From contig OZ253505.1 in the NCBI GenBank assembly GCA_965262255.1, positions 2,728,001 through 2,792,000 on the forward strand: 64,000 bases of DNA. Reading direction: 5' to 3'. The stretch is from JANQQC01 sp965262255 (GTDB lineage: Bacteria; Pseudomonadota; Alphaproteobacteria; Caulobacterales; Hyphomonadaceae). The notes beneath the pieces are model-generated. The model was not told where the DNA came from, made no database searches, and was given only the letters and a program-made list of their open reading frames with translations. Below, piece after piece: positions 21,500 through 29,115 of the stretch. The position numbers and the translations under genes are program-made. The stretch's first letter is position 1, and every line of letters begins with the position of its first letter.

Positions 21500-21715
21500 G
21501 AGAATTATGGAGATTGCACACAAGAATTAAGTGTTTGGCAAACTATGTTGGTCAGAAAGAAAAATGTGAGACAGTTGCACAATCCGTTCACTGAAAGAAA
21601 ATCCGCCGAGATACGGCGATTCTCAACCTTAAAAAAGCTGAAATCGTATTCTGACGAATTCGAATTTGTGGCAAACTGCAGATGTTTAGACTGATTCGGC
21701 ATTATGCAACAGTCT
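21500..21715 (+). mobile_element. 3' remnant of an IS5-like element
   Basis: It ends in ATTATGCAACAGTCT (21701-21715), which matches the right terminal repeat of the intact IS at 2716-4032. The preceding sequence has a CCGCCGAGATACGGCGATTC hairpin like the trailers of such elements. No transposase is left. Confidence 0.45.
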
Positions 21716-22478
21716 TAGAGCATTTTTAAACCAAGTCTTCCATTCTATTCTATCTTTACCCCTATCCGAAAAAGCAGCCCTGAATCGAGTCAACTTGAAC
21801 GAATAAAACACTAATGTAGTCTTTGGCGTATGTTTATCGACGGGAAATGTGATGATTCAACATTGCTGATTCCAATAGATTGCGCACCAAAAAGGATACT
21901 ATCGTCGGAATTGCGAATATTTTTTGTGACATCGTTTGAGAACTGGATACCTGTTCAGTTTTCAGATCTCAGTATGGTCGAAATTAGTTTTGCCATTCTT
22001 TCGATTCGGATGAAGAGAGAAGACGGTCGAATCTAAACTGGTATCTATTGACTACCGAGAACCAATACCTGAAGAAGCACTTCACGCAACTTTCGATATG
22101 TCATCGCATCTATTCAACGTACGAGACTGTTGCATAATGCGAAAGTACGGCACTGAGATACAAGGAAATCTTGATTTCGTGGGCATATCGATGTGCTCCA
22201 CCTCAAGCGTCTCTAGAATTGCCAATTTTTGAATGAATGTCGTCCTATAGGATTATTACACACCAGTCTCCGTAGAAATTTGAGTCGTGTATCTTCATTT
22301 CAAGAGCTCCACGCATTCCTAGCTAGTTAGCGTATCGTCAGCGAAGACTTCAAATACTACGAAAGGTCGAGCGCTGACACTAGGTGTTACCACTCTTCGA
22401 GATTCTAACCTTAGGTTAGAGCAAACGGTAATTGATTCTTCTTACGGAGAAAAAAAATGCCGAACGAGATTTTTTCGA
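21716..22478. other. Gene-poor interval with an IS5-like solo left end
   Basis: GAGACTGTTGCATAATGCG at 22123 matches the left terminal repeat of the IS at 2716, but no matching right end or transposase follows before the next gene. Open frames here are short and resemble nothing I know. Confidence 0.4.
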
Positions 22479-23660
22479 CTAACGTTCAGTGAACGACGCG
22501 TAAACAGTCAAGGTTACTCCAGAGGAATCTTGCTTCCATACGGGCAGAGGAGCGCCTAGATTCTTGCAAGTTTCCACAATTTTTTGCGTTCCACGTCCGA
22601 TTCGATCCATATAACCGCAAAGAAAGAAGGCATAGGCGATATCTGGATTATTCGGAAATGACTGATGGGTTTGAGTCAGATCGTCTAGAGATAAATTTTC
22701 GTTCAACTGGCCTGGGTTCCAAAATTCTATTTTGTCATGATACACGGTTACAGTAAGCCCGCTAGCCAACGCCGTGTAATCTCTATGAACAATAGCGTTA
22801 ACTAAAGCTTCTCTCAGAACGAAAGGATCGTATTTGGGTATGTCTGTTCGGCTTAGAGAATTTCCATTAAAGTATGATTTGGAAAGATTCATTGAGGTCA
22901 GTCTTCGATACATTTGCTTTACATTTGTCAGCAATGATCCTTCATGCCAATCTGAGAAAATTTCGTCGTCTGTTTTCTTGTCATTGACAAACAAAATATG
23001 AGATCGAACTTGAGGCAACCATCTTTCCGGATACTTGCCGAAAAGGACGGTGCCTGCGTTGGTAAAACCTCCCGGACTCCAATAAGAAAGATCGCGAAGA
23101 ATCTCAAGTGGCAACTGTACGTTTCGATCGAGAGCAAGTCGTCCAGATTTTTCGGCATCTATTCTCACTTGTTGCACCAAGTCGTAATCAATATCTTCTT
23201 CCTCCACTAAAGATTTTCTTCGTTCCCATCGTCGAGCACGTAATGAAGTATAATCGATCATTTGATTAAGGTCAGTTCGACCAGCAGTACGGATTTTTCT
23301 ATCATCATTTATCCAGAACGACCCATTTGATAGGTAGGGCTTGTCTGCACCTGAAGGAACATCGATCACTAGGAGCTTTCCTGATTCGGAATCTCTAACA
23401 GACATCGAGTAAAGTGTAGGGGGATCGATCATCTCTCGCACGGTTTCACATAGATTGCTGTATCTTCTAAGTTCGTCGTCTTTTTCCTCAATTTGCGGAA
23501 ATCCTGAGTTAATCGGAACATAAACGTTTCCGCCGCTCTCCGAGTTAAGAAACGCGCAAACGGTGTTCGCAATCAGGGCCGTATCCGATATATCGTCAAC
23601 GACCAAGTATAAGTGACTCGAATCCGAGATATGTTCATCAAATTGACGTACTTCAGTCAT
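22479..23660 (-). CDS. AlbA_2 (schlafen-type) ATP-binding protein
   Basis: About 393 aa. The N-terminal AlbA_2 domain (about residues 20-145) has NTVCAFLNSESGGNVYVPI and SGADKPYLSNGSFWI. A C-terminal HATPase_c_4-like domain follows, with ALVNAIVHRDYTA, IEFWNPGQL and YMDRIGRGTQKIVETC. Proteins of this make-up are usually called transcriptional regulators or ATP-dependent helicase-like proteins and often occur in defence or accessory islands. I choose the ATG at 23660, whose first bases overlap the stop of the upstream DUF4062 frame (ATGACTGA), over the GTG at 23672. The pair looks like an operon whose first gene has since decayed. The gene itself is intact. Confidence 0.75.
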   Translation of the reverse strand: MTEVRQFDEHISDSSHLYLVVDDISDTALIANTVCAFLNSESGGNVYVPINSGFPQIEEKDDELRRYSNLCETVREMIDPPTLYSMSVRDSESGKLLVIDVPSGADKPYLSNGSFWINDDRKIRTAGRTDLNQMIDYTSLRARRWERRKSLVEEEDIDYDLVQQVRIDAEKSGRLALDRNVQLPLEILRDLSYWSPGGFTNAGTVLFGKYPERWLPQVRSHILFVNDKKTDDEIFSDWHEGSLLTNVKQMYRRLTSMNLSKSYFNGNSLSRTDIPKYDPFVLREALVNAIVHRDYTALASGLTVTVYHDKIEFWNPGQLNENLSLDDLTQTHQSFPNNPDIAYAFFLCGYMDRIGRGTQKIVETCKNLGAPLPVWKQDSSGVTLTVYASFTER

Positions 23661-24301
23661 TTGCGTCCCCACGGTTGCGAATGTGTTTCTGCTTAGTTAC
23701 CTTTTCTAGGTAGTCCCGATTATGGCCTTTCGGATCGAAATTTGCTTTCACAAAATCTAGTACTTCAAATCCCTCTTCGTATTCTTGAACCCAATGATTC
23801 ATTCTTTCCCTTACGGGAGTATTATCCTGAACGGCACTTTCATACATGTCAATTGTCTTTAAGTCGCTAATATATGACTTGCTCAGAAGTCTTAACTTTT
23901 CGCGTCCCTTGGTTCCCTTCAGGCTGACTCCATTATAACTTAGAGAGTTGAGAATAGTACGCGCAATTACGACACTCTAATGACACAGCATGAACCTCGG
24001 TTTCTTAAGTTCAATAGACCGAAGAAGTTCGAAATGGGTTATTAAATGAGAGTCTTTTTCTACTATTCCTGTACCGTAAAAAGGACTTATAATTCCAAGG
24101 AAAAGATCGCATTTTGATACAGCGGTTAAGCAATTTTCAAAATTATGAAGTTCTGGGTTGATAGGAATTGTTCCTTTCTCTGACATCCTTACTTCGTGGA
24201 CGTAGGAATCCGTCGATGTTGTGAAAATGTGATGCAGGCTTCGATTTATCGTAAACTGTCGATGAAACCATTATAACAAGGGGTTTTTCTTCTTTCTTCA
24301 T
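23653..24301 (-). pseudogene. DUF4062 protein, broken
   Basis: It starts MKKEEKPLVIMVSSTVYDK, the usual DUF4062 opening. One extra base near 24250 shifts the frame; in the shifted frame SLHHIFTTSTDSYVHEVRM leads into EKGTIPINPELHNFENCLTAVSKCDLFLGIISPFYG. A TAG then interrupts at LCH*SVVIARTILNSLSYNG, after which the frame continues to the end at 23653 (VKANFDPKGHNRDYLEKV). DUF4062 is a TIR-like alpha/beta domain common next to ATPases. Two lesions make it a pseudogene. It overlaps the AlbA_2 gene by 8 nt, which suggests the two once worked together. Confidence 0.75.
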
Positions 24302-24551
24302 ACGATGCTCCGAGGATAACACCCACAATCAAAGTTTTTTGACGAGAAGCGCCAATGCGCTAACGGGCTTGCTCTTGAGGATAGCACTCACCGGATGCTA
24401 TTTCCAATATTCGGATAAGCCATGAATTCACGATTGTAGACTCCATTAGAGTTTTATCGATTCGCTAACAAAAAGGGACATAACGAATTTCCAAAAGGAT
24501 AGTCCCATTATACAATTAGAAAAACAGTTTCAACCAAAATCTTCTCAAAAA

Positions 24552-25634
24552 TCACGAATTCGCCTCTTCGAATTGAAAAACCTCCGCATTAGAAGTAGTT
24601 ACGAGACTTAGAATTTTCTTGAACAACGTCGGCAATCCTGTAACTTTTTCTATGGGCTTCCATATTCCGTCTGGTCTGTCATCCTGTAGCTGTCCGACAT
24701 AGACAGCCAAGTTTAAAGTGAAGTGTGTGAAGGTGTGTTTGATGTCACCAATATTTTGCCAATCGGCTTGCGCGAAATGTTGGAGTTGATTCTCATCTAC
24801 GGAAGTCTTATTGCTTTTCCATTCGGTACAGGGGAAACCTAACATACCACCTAACAATCCGTTTTCGTTGCGACGTTCTAGAAGAACTTCATTACCATCA
24901 ACTAGAAAAAATGCCAGCCCATACCGATTTGGACGTTGCACCTTTGGGGGTTTTCTCGGATAAGACTCGCTATTTCCTTCTCGGTAAGCTCGGCAGAACT
25001 GCTGAACTGGACATGCGGAGCATTTCGGTTGTTTTGGAGTACAAACTGTAGCTCCTAAATCCATCAAACCCTGACAATACTCGCTTGGCAAATCATGAGG
25101 AACTATTTGAGTCGCAAACTTCTTAATAACGCGTTTTGCTTCCTTCCAATCTTGTTTTAAGGCGAGAATTCTTGAAAAAACACGTTCGACGTTCGTATCA
25201 ACCGCTAGGTAAGGTTTGCCGTATGCAATTGATGCTATTGCCTTAGAGGTGTATTCACCGATCCCCGGATACTTTATTAGTTCAGTTGGATCAGAGGGAA
25301 ACTCGCTACCTAATGCAATGGTCTGAGCGCATTTCAAGAGATTACGAGCACGAGCGTAATATCCCAGCCCGGCCCAAGTTGATAAAACGTCGTCTTCGTT
25401 CGCTTTCGCGAGATCACGAATTGTGGGCCAACGCTGTATAAATTCTTTGTAATAAGGGATTGCATGTTTGACGGTTGTCTGTTGCAACATTATCTCAGAC
25501 AACCATACGTGATAGGGGTCGGGGCGCTTTCCTCGCTTCCTGTCTCGTGGAGAGATTCTCCACGGCAGTTCACGCGCATTATCTTTGTACCAGTCCAGAA
25601 TATGGCTAGGCAAGTCTGATAGTTGAACGTCCAT
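24552..25634 (-). CDS. mutY: A/G-specific adenine DNA glycosylase MutY
   Basis: 360 aa from the ATG at 25634 (369 from 25661). It removes adenine opposite 8-oxoguanine. Counting from 25661: catalytic Glu56 in LSEIMLQQT, helix-hairpin-helix PGIGEYTSKAIASIAYG (132-148), Asp155 in VDTNVERV, a [4Fe-4S] loop with Cys207, 214, 217 and 223, and a NUDIX-like C-terminal domain recognising the lesion. I prefer the inner ATG because the promoter -10 box (TATAATCGCC) ends only a few bases before the ATG at 25661, unless the message is leaderless. mutY is normally next to DUF721, dsbA and smc in this class; here about 13.5 kb of accessory DNA lies between. Confidence 0.92.
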   Translation of the reverse strand: MDVQLSDLPSHILDWYKDNARELPWRISPRDRKRGKRPDPYHVWLSEIMLQQTTVKHAIPYYKEFIQRWPTIRDLAKANEDDVLSTWAGLGYYARARNLLKCAQTIALGSEFPSDPTELIKYPGIGEYTSKAIASIAYGKPYLAVDTNVERVFSRILALKQDWKEAKRVIKKFATQIVPHDLPSEYCQGLMDLGATVCTPKQPKCSACPVQQFCRAYREGNSESYPRKPPKVQRPNRYGLAFFLVDGNEVLLERRNENGLLGGMLGFPCTEWKSNKTSVDENQLQHFAQADWQNIGDIKHTFTHFTLNLAVYVGQLQDDRPDGIWKPIEKVTGLPTLFKKILSLVTTSNAEVFQFEEANS

Positions 25635-25661
25635 TTTTTTGATCTTGAAAACTGTATTCAT

Positions 25662-25690
25662 AGGCGATTATATAATTGACAGCAGATTCA
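25662..25690 (-). promoter_or_regulatory. mutY promoter
   Basis: On the minus strand TTGTTG, 16 bp, TATAAT, then CGCC. It has the same -10 context as the promoters of the TolC-like gene and dciA. Confidence 0.55.
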
Positions 25691-26270
25691 ACAAACTTGC
25701 TTTGTAGAATTTCGAAAACACCATCGTGCGGCTAAGTATGAACTCGATCATTGAATAGGCCTCGCTCGCGGGTAATCGGATTTAGATTACCCGTCGTCTA
25801 GCTTTCGGAATAATCTTTTGAAATCCCTAGACTAGAGCAATATTACATCAAGTTTTCCAATTTTTGTTGAACGGGAAATTTTTAAAAAACAAGGAACTAG
25901 AAGAAAAGAGTTAGAATTTGTTCAATTACTCTTTAGGAGATGAGCACGTAGTAAGACTCCCATTGTAACTGAGTAATCGCGATAAAGTTGCCGCTGTTAG
26001 AATAACCAAATAATTACCGGATGACTAAACGTCGGAGCTTTGGTTTAGGCAACTGCGTTGGACTAACCGTATAACTTGTTCTTACTTTGCGTACGAAAGA
26101 ATAGCCGAATGGCGCGAAGAAGGGAACCAAAATGGGAGATTTGTTGTGATCTCGCACTTTGCGGCCAATTGTATAGAATTCTCATCTTTATCGTCCTTAG
26201 CTCTCAGCAGGCTTTTGTGTTTTTCATTCTTCTTCGTTATTAGTTGTAAGCGAATTGCATTTGCGAGCAA
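25691..26270. other. Gene-free interval upstream of mutY
   Basis: AT-rich, no coding signal that I trust. The 62-codon minus-strand frame at 26082-26270 has no recognisable motif and follows the small membrane protein without a clear ribosome-binding site. Confidence 0.4.
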
Positions 26271-26576
26271 TTAGTCTTTCTGGGCAATATTAATTTCGCT
26301 AGCGGCTGGACTGCGAGACGAATTATTCTTAAACTCCACGTATGCGATTACTAAACCTACAATAGCGACCAACGTAATCAACAACCATCGAGTGCTGTTG
26401 TTATGATCGCGAGCGGCTTTTTGCCGCGCATCGCTGACGGCCTCAAGAGATTTAAAGTTCGTGTTCGTAACTTTCTCACGATTCTCATGGCGTTGTTTGC
26501 TATCTTCAAGGATTCGTGCCTCCATACCATGAATGTACTCCTTGAGGTCAAAAGAGATTTTTGGATTGTCAGACAT
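26271..26576 (-). CDS. Small single-span membrane protein, unknown
   Basis: 101 aa. A charged N-terminal 65 residues (Arg/Lys/Glu-rich, likely helical) is followed by one membrane segment, WLLITLVAIVGLVIAYVEF (about residues 64-82), and a short polar tail. This would anchor a cytoplasmic helical region at the membrane. I recognise no family. The size and shape recall small accessory or prophage-type membrane proteins, but no phage gene is nearby. It lies between mutY and the three dyads upstream of the ATPase, on the opposite strand to the ATPase. Confidence 0.5.
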   Translation of the reverse strand: MSDNPKISFDLKEYIHGMEARILEDSKQRHENREKVTNTNFKSLEAVSDARQKAARDHNNSTRWLLITLVAIVGLVIAYVEFKNNSSRSPAASEINIAQKD

Positions 26577-26848
26577 GGTGGCCCTTAGACTGTTACATAC
26601 CTAACATATAGATTAAATTGCGCTCGAATGCAATTCATTCGTATGGTATCTTAGCAATTGCGTTGCGCAACTCTCTAATCTGTTCTAGTTTAGTTTGTTG
26701 ACTCTTTGACCATATTGGTAAGTCATTCTTGCCTAAGATAGCCTCTAGCATCTTAAACGGATTGAAACAGTTTTTCGGATAGATATTGTGGAGTAGGTTT
26801 GTAGGGCTCATACAACACGGTAAGGCCTTACGGATGTCCCTAGTATGC

Positions 26849-26874
26849 ATAAGTATGCGTGCATGCATACTTAT
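26849..26874. promoter_or_regulatory. 26-bp operator-like dyad, site 1
   Basis: ATAAGTATGC, 6 bp, GCATACTTAT: perfect 10-bp arms. Two more sites of equal length follow at 26985 and 27132. Confidence 0.6.
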
Positions 26875-26984
26875 GTATAAAGATATACATATGCATAATT
26901 TTCACGATTCTATAGTTAATCTTGTACATACAAAAAAGTTAGTATGTTCAAACTAATACAGTTACACTCTGATGGCTGGTATTC

Positions 26985-27010
26985 ATAAGTATGTGTTCAT
27001 GCATAATTAT
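26985..27010. promoter_or_regulatory. 26-bp operator-like dyad, site 2
   Basis: ATAAGTATGT, GTTCAT, GCATAATTAT. Same layout as site 1, with arms mismatched at two positions. Confidence 0.55.
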
Positions 27011-27131
27011 TTAGAATCGAAAAACATTGACTATTAGCGTGCTGTCTGGCATTGTACTAAGAATGTGCAAATTGAGAGACCTTTTATCTGATTTGCACAC
27101 TGAGAATATAGACATATCGGTTAAGGTTTCC

Positions 27132-27157
27132 ATTAGTATGTGTCTATGCATACTTTC
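27132..27157. promoter_or_regulatory. 26-bp operator-like dyad, site 3
   Basis: ATTAGTATGT, GTCTAT, GCATACTTTC. It ends 22 nt before the ATG of the ATPase gene, so a protein bound here could block transcription or translation start. Confidence 0.55.
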
Positions 27158-27179
27158 ATAGAAACGGAGTGTAACGATT

Positions 27180-28301
27180 ATGAGCAAAGCTGACTGGCAC
27201 TTTCCTAGGACAGAGTTTGCACAAAAGGTTTATAGCCTGCTTGCAAACGGACCAATCCAAGGAGTCAGTATCTTCGGTCCGCGACGAACTGGCAAAACGA
27301 GATTCTTGACACATGACCTCGCACCGATGGCTGAGGACAACGGCCACCGCGTTGTTTATGCTAGCCTCTGGCAAACACTAAACTCCCCACTTTCGATTCT
27401 GCTTTACGAGTTTGATCGCGCTCTACGTGCGGGATCTTTTGTAGACCGTGTGAAGTCGATTGCGAGCGATATTGCGCCAAAGTTCAAAATCAAATCTCCT
27501 GATGGAACAACTGAAATGGAGATCGACTTATCCAAGTTCAATGGTAAAGCACCCAAAGAACACTTACTGCTACTTGACCAATACTGTGAGCGTTTGGCCA
27601 GTGACAGTAAACCCGCATTCCTATTGTTTGATGAATTTCAAGAGCTTGAAAAAGCTGACAAAGCGGCAGCCGTAATCGCAGCTCTGAGGACAAGTCTCGA
27701 TAAACGAGCCGATGGATTGGTTGCTGTTTTTACAGGCTCGTCGCAAGTTGGACTTCGGCAAGTCTTTTCCGCTCGAGATGCCCCATTCTTTCGGTTTGCA
27801 ACGCCGATTGACCTTCCGGAGATGGAGGATAAGTTTGTAGAACATCAACTAAAAGCCTTCCGAAGGGCTTCGAAGGCGAAGATCGAATTGAACGAGGCTT
27901 TAACCATCTTCAGACGCTTCAATCGAAATCCTCTCTTTTTCCAACGCTGGTTGATAAAAATAGCAATTAACCCTGACTTATCGGAAACCAATGCAATTGA
28001 CGCTGTGCAAGCAGACCTCGCAATGGAATTCGGGTTTAATAAACTCTGGCTCGACTTGAATTCAAATCAACGCATAGTCGCTCGCATGCTTGCAATGCGC
28101 ATTGACAATATTTACGGCAATAGCGGGTCTCAGTTCATAGAAGACCTAACTACAAGTAGAACGCCGACAAAGTCTGCGTTACAGGCGGCGATTGCTCGCC
28201 TCTCTAGGCTAGGGATAGTAGACAAATGGGATCGTGAATGGAGAATTGGGGATCCCCTCTTTGAAAGTTGGATCAAGGATCGTCCGACCTCAGATTTCTA
28301 A
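27180..28301 (+). CDS. AAA+/STAND-like ATPase with C-terminal winged helix
   Basis: 373 aa, intact. Walker A GPRRTGKT (residues 33-40), Walker B PAFLLFDEFQEL (about 144-155), a sensor region LVAVFTGSSQVGLRQVF, and a C-terminal winged-helix-like region (SALQAAIARLSRLGIVDKWDREWRIGDPLFESWI). This is the plan of the archaeal-type ATPase family (ATPase_2), which is usually found in mobile or accessory loci with unknown substrates. No partner gene follows. Three dyads upstream suggest a dedicated regulator or self-regulation through the winged helix. AGAAACGGAGTGTAACGATT ahead of the ATG gives a plausible ribosome-binding site. Confidence 0.75.
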   Translation: MSKADWHFPRTEFAQKVYSLLANGPIQGVSIFGPRRTGKTRFLTHDLAPMAEDNGHRVVYASLWQTLNSPLSILLYEFDRALRAGSFVDRVKSIASDIAPKFKIKSPDGTTEMEIDLSKFNGKAPKEHLLLLDQYCERLASDSKPAFLLFDEFQELEKADKAAAVIAALRTSLDKRADGLVAVFTGSSQVGLRQVFSARDAPFFRFATPIDLPEMEDKFVEHQLKAFRRASKAKIELNEALTIFRRFNRNPLFFQRWLIKIAINPDLSETNAIDAVQADLAMEFGFNKLWLDLNSNQRIVARMLAMRIDNIYGNSGSQFIEDLTTSRTPTKSALQAAIARLSRLGIVDKWDREWRIGDPLFESWIKDRPTSDF

Positions 28302-28435
28302 TGGCGGATAAAGTCAATGATTATCTGGGTTCTGAGCACATTATCGTCGGCGCAATCTATACTTAAAAGGATTATATATTCATTTATCCAAAAAACTGAC
28401 GAATGAGCGATTCTGGAGTATCACGATTTTGGAGG

Positions 28436-28590
28436 TTACTTCGCGCCCTTACGATGATTACAATCCTTGCACAAGGTCTTTAGATTAGTGAGAATGGTTG
28501 CACTGCCTAAACTCCAAGGCGTTATATGTTCGCTTTCCATTTCATCAACAGGCCATTCTTTCTGACATTTCACGCATATGCCGCCTTGTT
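28436..28590 (-). pseudogene. HNH endonuclease, C-terminal fragment
   Basis: In frame it reads EQGGICVKCQKEWPVDEMESEHITPWSLGS, then TNLKTLCKDCNHRKGAK and a stop. The two CxxC zinc pairs and the H-N-H core (EHITPWS, NLKTLC, CN) are intact, but an in-frame stop lies just upstream and no N-terminal domain is joined. The adjacent 93-codon frame on the same strand (28630-28911) might be an eroded upstream part; I recognise nothing in it. Confidence 0.6.
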
Positions 28591-28955
28591 CTTAAAACTT
28601 TGACAATTTACATAGGCTATGCGATGATTTCAATAGAACGAAGAGTGCGAAGTAGTTTCTTGAACGAAATGTGTAAATAACTTGATAATTTCTTTTCTAA
28701 ATGTCAGAGGATTCACCTTATAGTTCCAACTTATATCATCAAACTGACGTAAACAACCTATCGCCTTCCCACATCTAGGCACTAGATTCGAGTCCACAAA
28801 TTTGAAAGAAACTTGGTGACTTAAAAGTTGACTAAACGGGAACGCTGAATAATTGAAGTTAGCGCAGTTGTTCGGAAGTTCGACTTGACTGTACCCCGAA
28901 TCGGTTTGCAAAATAACTAATTTTTTGTCTTTTGGAGGTCTACGTGCTAATAGAA
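28591..28955. other. Interval with one unrecognised minus-strand frame
   Basis: The frame 28630-28911 (MQTDSGYSQVELPNNC...) has no motif I know. Nothing else is visible before the autotransporter promoter. Confidence 0.3.
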
Positions 28956-29009
28956 CTATACCACTTTTTTCTACCCCCCCCCCCCGTAGAATAATTTGTA
29001 TGCTATAGT
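28956..29009 (+). promoter_or_regulatory. AT2 promoter with a C12 tract
   Basis: Twelve C (28974-28985) end 18 nt before a TATAGT -10 box (29004-29009, preceded by TATGC). The C run therefore covers the -35 position. Upstream ACTATACCACTTTTTTCTA and the downstream leader are nearly the same as at 63652-63707. Changes in C number would move upstream DNA relative to the -10 box, as in Bordetella fim promoters. Confidence 0.7.
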
Positions 29010-29115
29010 TAGCCTAGGTATGCCGTAAATTGGTTGTGTTTTTCGACAACCTGCTCAGGGCGTTTGAGTCACCTGCCGGTTTCAAAATCGAATCTTTGAT
29101 TAAGGATCAATTATC

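Noticed and set aside
21488..21694. 68-codon plus-strand frame near the IS5-like remnant
   Set aside because: Both strands are open over the same DNA, with no motif; the sequence is better explained as an IS trailer.
26635..26868. 77-codon minus-strand frame
   Set aside because: Its first residues overlap dyad 1, there is no ribosome-binding site, and nothing in it is recognisable.
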